Positions 59,311 to 64,000 of a DNA stretch of 64,000 nucleotides are shown piece by piece. The position numbers were made by a program, and so were the translations under genes. The notes beneath the pieces are model-generated. The model saw only the letters and a program-made list of their open reading frames with translations, was not told the origin of the DNA and made no database searches. This DNA is from Euphorbia lathyris. Its lineage: Eukaryota > Streptophyta > Magnoliopsida > Malpighiales > Euphorbiaceae. The stretch's first letter is position 1. Every line of letters begins with the position of its first letter. Where the stretch lies: the NCBI RefSeq assembly GCF_963576675.1, contig NC_088918.1:58485501-58549500 (forward strand). Reading direction: 5' to 3'.

Positions 59311-59690
59311 GGGTCCTGTTTGGGAATTAGCTGTTAGCTGATTACATTAGCTGATTTGACTAGCTGTTTGTGTAGACCTATTTGATAAAAATTAACTGAT
59401 TGATAATAGCGGTTTGTACAAAAAGACGAATTAGGGCATTAATTTTGGCGCAGGAGAAGAGGGAGTCTATTTATTAGGGTTAAAGAAGTCCATTAATTTT
59501 AATATTCCAAAACGTTAATTAAAAAAACTCATTTTAAGAGCTTTTTTTTTTAAATTAGCGTTTTCATCCCAAAACTCTCTCTCAAACCTCTCTCCACCAA
59601 ACACTCCAATCAGCGGTTTCAGTGGTCAAACCTCTAAAATTGGTCAAAACCGCTCTTTTTATCCCAAAACGCTCTTTACCAAACAGGGCC
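59311..59690. mobile_element. MITE with GGTCCTGTTTGG ends, copy 2
   Basis: Inverse orientation of the element at 40517-40919: here the cagctaa-type end is left and the aaacgctctttaccaaacag end is right. The two share most of their interior (for example aagtccattaattttaat and ccgctctttttatcccaaaa). Confidence 0.75.
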
Positions 59691-60155
59691 AAGATAAAAA
59701 AACCTTTTTAATTGGCTTAATACATTAAGAGCGAATAGTTTTAGGTGTTTAGTTAGTGACTTCTGTTTGCGTATTACATTTGAAAAGCTTTTTATGAAAA
59801 CAGAAATCATGTTTTTGTTTGTAAAAACAGTTTTTTTCTAAAAATAAATAATATACTATAACAGCAAACCGCAAACAGCAAAACGAGTTCAAAAAATTAT
59901 TGATCTTATTAAAAAAAAAAATTGTTTTTTTTTTATGATTCCAATCTTCGTTAATGCAATTTATCCTACAAAAATAAGTTAGTGTAAGATAAGTTTGACA
60001 CGTGTACAAAAAATGGAGAGTCAAACCGAACTCGTCATTTGTGTCTTTGCATCTTCTTCATATTCTTGTTTCTTGATGAAACTAAACTAAAACACCAAAT
60101 ATTCCCCAACTAAATAAAGTGGTTGAGATTAGGTCTCCTTACTCTCTTCTTTCCA
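59691..60155. other. Upstream region of the small membrane-protein gene
   Basis: AT-rich, no gene. Promoter of the following gene is presumably here. Confidence 0.45.
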
Positions 60156-60165
60156 TTTATATAAA
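60156..60165 (+). promoter_or_regulatory. TATA box of the small membrane-protein gene
   Basis: tttatataaa about 50 bases before the ATG at 60209. A start about 30 bases downstream would exclude the in-frame upstream start codon at 60119. Confidence 0.55.
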
Positions 60166-60208
60166 AATACATCTTCTTCAACTCTCCTTTCTCAAATCAC
60201 AATCATTC

Positions 60209-60574
60209 ATGTCTCTCTCAACTTTCTTTACTTCCCAAATCGATCGCTTCACAACGCGGTGGCCGCTCCTCCTCTATGCCACCGCATGGACTTCACTTCT
60301 GACAGTGATTGTAGCCGTAGCTTCCTTCTCACCGGAGATGGCTTTCGTATCGGCGATATCTCCGTCTTCTTCGTTTTCACGAGGCTGCCAAAAACAGGGA
60401 ACCTTTAGAGTTCCGTTAGAGTTACCAGGAGAGATTGTATGCTTGCCGACTCATCTGTTTGTAAGATCCAAAATTGATCTGATAGTGCCTCCTATCTTTG
60501 CCGCTGTTGTGGTGGCCGGCTCTGCTTGGGTCGTCCGCTCCATGGGCTTGTTGGAGGACCATGACCCCCGTTGA
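60209..60574 (+). CDS. Small two-helix membrane protein, unknown function
   Basis: 121 residues from ATG 60209; the longer frame from 60119 is unlikely because a TATA box lies between. Helix 1 is about residues 17-38 (PLLLYATAWTSLLTVIVAVAS) and helix 2 about 90-112 (DLIVPPIFAAVVVAGSAWVV). Between them is a Ser-rich segment, a single Cys, and LPGEIVCLPTHLF. The pattern FSPEMAFVSAISP…VPPIFAAVVVAGSAW looks like a conserved plant family of short proteins, but I cannot name it or assign a function. Single exon, no signal peptide separate from helix 1. It ends DHDPR then TGA. Codon use is host-like. Confidence 0.75.
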   Translation: MSLSTFFTSQIDRFTTRWPLLLYATAWTSLLTVIVAVASFSPEMAFVSAISPSSSFSRGCQKQGTFRVPLELPGEIVCLPTHLFVRSKIDLIVPPIFAAVVVAGSAWVVRSMGLLEDHDPR

Positions 60575-61230
60575 CTTCTGCTCTTTGGGCCTTCTCTTGC
60601 CCTTTTTGGGCTCTACTAGTCCCCTTTTCTGATTTCCTTAAAGGTTTTTTTTTTTCTTTTTTAGATTGGGAGGAAAAAAAGTCAAATGATTATTTAATAC
60701 ATGAATTGTTGAACTCGATGTTACTAGATAATGAAAAAAAAGAAAGAAAACATGAGGCTGGAAGCTGGCATTTTTGTTGTGGGTTGACTAGTGTGATTGA
60801 ACCATTAGATTAGATTAGGTTAACAGGAAACAAAACTAAACTTTGGTTAACCGGTTTTAAATTTTAAAAATAATGATTTTGGTTTTAATTTTTTATTTTT
60901 AAAGTCCAATTGAATAATATAATCGCTACTTGCAATATATTCATTTTTATAGGTAAGAGTGGATGAAATATGCAAGTGCAAGAATTATTTTATATAGGAC
61001 CGGTACTGGATCTAGTGTCTAAGACTGCGTAGGCCTAGGATTTATATAGAGAGAGAGTACCGGCCTTGCGCTGGCTCAAATTTTTTTAATATGTCTGTTG
61101 TATATGTGTGCACGGGGGCGGAGACATGAGCCGGAGACCGGGTCCTTCCAGACGCCGGAACTATTATTAATTCTCCACAATCTCAATTTATTTTTAGAGA
61201 GTATTTATTTATTTAAATTTTATTTTTTAA
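60575..61230. other. 3' flank of small gene, intergenic
   Basis: T-rich tail, then AT-rich sequence with a short GC-rich island at about 61105-61165. No gene is supported; the frames here are short and unlike known proteins. Confidence 0.45.
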
Positions 61231-63345
61231 TTTTTTTTGGTAGGAAAAGGAAAAACAAAAAGGAAAAACAAAAAAACTAAAAAACCTTGCCTGGAATTAG
61301 GCTAGGGAAGCTAATCCCCACCACATCTTCCCTAAGAAGAGAATGAAGATAATCAGGAGGATAAGAAAGGGTAGTGACACCTATCATGCTTTCATGCCCA
61401 GCAGTCGCTAAACGATCCGCAACCCGGTTCTGCTCTCTGAATATATGGCTGAAATTAATGAAATCAAAGGAAGAGCAAAACCTTCTAATTCCTTTGATAA
61501 GGTTATGGCTATTTAAACAAATAGCATTTTTTCTGGAAATCATTTCGATAGCCTCAAGGTTGTCTGATTCAACAATCAAATTTTTCAAACTCAGACTTAA
61601 GGCGAGTTTAAGACCAGAAAAGATCCCCTAAAGTTCAGCCAAAAAGGCTGAACCTAAACCAAGATTCTGAGTAAATCCAGACACCCAGGCACCCCCATCA
61701 TCCCTCAGAACACCTCCTGTAGCAATTGATGCGGACATCCCAACTGGGATCACTGATCATGCGCGTCTTGGCGGATCCTCAGACATCACATCCACGGAGG
61801 GTGTACCTAGGGGGGCGGATCCCAAGGACATACGAGCGGGGCGGATCTAGGAGTACACAAGAAGGCGTATCAAGATCTGACCAGGGGAGGATCCTCAAGC
61901 TACTCCTGGGCGAATCTCCAGGTTTACTTCCTCCCGAAGGAATTCACCAACAACCCTGACACTCCGTACCTGTACCTTTGTACTGATTGTCGGGGCGTAT
62001 CACCTATTTTACCCTTTTGTTGATAACCTTATTGTAACCCTAGTAGGGGTAGTCCTTGTCTTTTGTTATCATTAGGGGGATGTATTTAAACCCCCATTTC
62101 GTAAGGATGAAACAACTTTTAATCAATCAAAATCATTCTCTTTGAGAACCTAAGTTTATACCTTGTTTATTGGGTTTCACTCCTTCTAGTTTAGCTAGAG
62201 AAGAACCTCTTTGTTGGTTTACGATTAAAACCTTCTTTTATCGCTTTCAATCTGTATCAGCAATCTTACCATCCTTCAGACAAGAACCATCTGTATTTAA
62301 TTTCACCACTCCTTCCCTAGGCCTGCACCAACCAAGGAGGTGAACTGCCTTCTTCTGGGTAGACCTTGCAAGAGAATCACCTTTGAAGCTATCAGTAATA
62401 TTGACCATTTTTTCTGCGAAGAACTCAATTAAGTTAGGAATAGAAACAATTTTCTTCCCAAAGATTTCTTCATTCCTCCACTTCCAAATCTGGTGACAAA
62501 CAACAGCAAAGAAAATATCACCATGCTCAAGGTTACCCAACAACTTCCCACTAACTCCATCTATAAACCAGTCATGATCAGAGCGAGCTAAGAAAGTGGG
62601 GAGCAGGTTGTGAGGGAGAACTTTTCTCCACACCTCTTTACTCCTAGCACAGTTCCTAAGAGCATGGCAAATAGTTTCCATATGCCCTCTGCATCTGCTG
62701 CAAGCACCTGAGTCCACCAGATGCCGTCTATTTCTATCCGAGTTAGTGAGCAGCCTGTCCTTAACACTAAGCCACAGAAAGCTCTTAATACGGTAAGGAA
62801 TTTTTAAAGCCCAAATGATTTTCCAAACTTCAGAGTGAGGACCCGAACCATTCAGGTTGAAAGCCTCAAATGCAGACTTGCAGGAATACGCCCCATTGTT
62901 TGACAAAGCCCAACAATGACTATCCCTATCTTCCTCCCTGTTACTTATCTTTACCCCTCTAATCCTTAGGAGAGTATCCAGGCTCAAAAAGGATTCAAAT
63001 TTCGACCAAATCCAATCCCCCTCAGAATCCACCACATCACCGTTCTTCCAATTACGAATATTACTAGACGGCGGGGAGTTGCCACATTCTCCACAACAGC
63101 TTCATTAATAAAACTTTGTTATTATCTTTGGCTTGTCTAATCCCAAGGCCTCCCATGATCTTGGGCTGGCAAACCTCCTTCCAAGGAACAAGGTGCATCT
63201 TCTTCCCCCCCGCCGAGTCCCCCCAAAGGAACCGTCGATTGATCTTATCAAGATCATTAAGAACAGGCTCCGGCAATCTACAAGCTTGAATAATATGATT
63301 AGGAGCCGCACTATTGACAGATTAAATCAAAGTAAGACGGCCCGC
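61231..63345 (-). mobile_element. 5'-truncated LINE, same family as 5091-11755
   Basis: Minus-strand pieces at 63064-63345, 62260-63060 and 61277-61726 match ORF2 of the copy-A LINE from AGRLTLI to the C-terminal FPSLIPG, with an A-rich tail as T8 at 61231-61238. About 240 bp are deleted between the WRMWQ and SPPSSN motifs near 63080. A stop occurs just after RLTLI. The RNase H domain is split by a solo LTR at 61727-62259. No clear target duplication. Confidence 0.88.
61727..62259 (+). mobile_element. Solo LTR (533 bp) within LINE RNase H
   Basis: Starts TGATGCGGACATCC and ends CTGTATCA, with perfect target repeats gcaat (61722-61726 and 62260-62264). A TATA-like gatgtatttaaacc lies at about 62080. 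No internal coding region. It interrupts the RNase H frame of the LINE after the conserved first Asp (NTDGS) region. Confidence 0.9.
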
Positions 63346-63634
63346 AAATAATTATAAAACTGTGTTACTATTATTAATTAATTAATTTATTTTCATAATA
63401 CTTTTGAACTCATTTTTATTATGTTTTTTTCATTAAAAAAAATTAATTTTTTTTATTTTTGAGCCTCAAACAACTTAATTTCTAAATTAAATTTTAAAAT
63501 TTTAAAACTAAAAATAAAAAAATGTTATAATTTTTTTAGAAACTAGCATTGAACTAATAAAAAAAATTAAATATATCCCATTACGTGTTAGACTTGTCCA
63601 AAATTCAAAATTTTAATATTATAGACCTATTAGG
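63346..63634. other. AT-rich intergenic sequence
   Basis: No feature recognised. Confidence 0.5.
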
Positions 63635-64000
63635 TGTTGGTCCCTTATAACGTAACAAGTTAGTTCCAAAGGGGGGGATAGGAACTATTTAAAATTTAAC
63701 TACGTTAAGGCTGACTTCTTTTTATTTGAAAAGGATTACACATCGCGCTGAGTCAATAAGACACTAGCTTAGTCCACTGGTGACTAAGTCAGCTTCTTTC
63801 TTTGAGTCAGGAGATATCACTTGAGTCTATTCCTGAACTCAGATACTCAATGCACACAACTCAGCGTGACCTCTTTACTTGGTCAGTTTTGTTTAAGCAA
63901 GCAATATATATATGAAGGAGTTTAAGGTTAGAAAGATGTTACTCAGCAGATTTATCCAGGTTTGGCCTCCAAGCCTACGTCCTGTCCCCGGAACACGTTC
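63635..64000 (+). mobile_element. LTR of the 32397 family, cut by the window end
   Basis: Starts TGTTGGTCCCTTATAACG and follows 32397 onward: the G run (here 7) between ttagttcc and ggaacta, the gctgactt and ctcagcg words, and gcaagcaatatatat near 63897. The right side is outside the window, so whether it is solo or part of a full element is unknown. Confidence 0.85.

Noticed and set aside
60119..60208. Upstream in-frame start giving a 151-residue protein
   Set aside because: A TATA box at 60156-60165 lies between the two starts, so the first ATG is probably upstream of the transcript.

Overview
This is nuclear DNA of a flowering plant, most likely a eudicot. The evidence is intron-rich genes with plant splice sites, an ADF gene whose first coding exon is a bare ATG, an intronless PPR gene close to Arabidopsis At3g53700, a plastid 23S rRNA scrap, and dense nests of plant transposons (L1-type LINEs with an RNase H tail, Copia remnants, solo LTRs, Mutator-like, hAT-like and PIF/Harbinger elements). 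I see no CRISPR array, no bacterial gene, no tRNA gene and no virus. The species cannot be named from the sequence alone. || Layout. 1-4.6 kb: a decayed minus-strand LINE broken by a solo LTR and a hAT element. 4.3-24.4 kb (copy A) and 25.2-36.7 kb (copy B): a direct segmental duplication. Both copies share a LINE ORF1 fragment, a hAT-like MITE, the ADF promoter and intron 1, a degenerate minus-strand Copia element and a Mutator-like element. Copy A also carries a nearly intact 6.7 kb LINE, and in place of most of its ADF gene it holds a whole ABC-transporter gene (ABCI10/At4g33460 type). Copy B keeps the only complete ADF gene. 36.7-46 kb: Copia LTR remnant, foldback element, MITE split by a 1.9 kb solo LTR with hairpin repeats, an RPS18 3' fragment and a dead PIF/Harbinger transposon. 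46.7-49 kb: PPR gene (MEE40 type). 50-53.8 kb: plastid rRNA scrap and a 5'-truncated LINE. 54.4-58.5 kb: ten-exon UNC93-like gene, with a 290 bp miniature LTR retrotransposon and a hAT-like element in intron 5. 60.2 kb: small two-helix membrane protein. 61.2-63.3 kb: truncated LINE of the copy-A family, split by a solo LTR. 63.6 kb to the end: start of an LTR related to the solo LTR at 32.4 kb. || Five host genes look functional: ABCI10 (chloroplast-type ABC ATPase), ADF (actin turnover), a MEE40-type PPR protein (organelle RNA), an UNC93-like membrane protein and a small membrane protein. They are not a pathway. The transposon insertions, many with target-site duplications and some with an empty site in the sister copy, give a relative history of the locus. 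The most unusual item is the duplication with replacement of ADF exons 2-3 by a complete ABCI10 gene; also notable are a very small retrotransposon in a gene intron and an LTR built of repeated hairpins.
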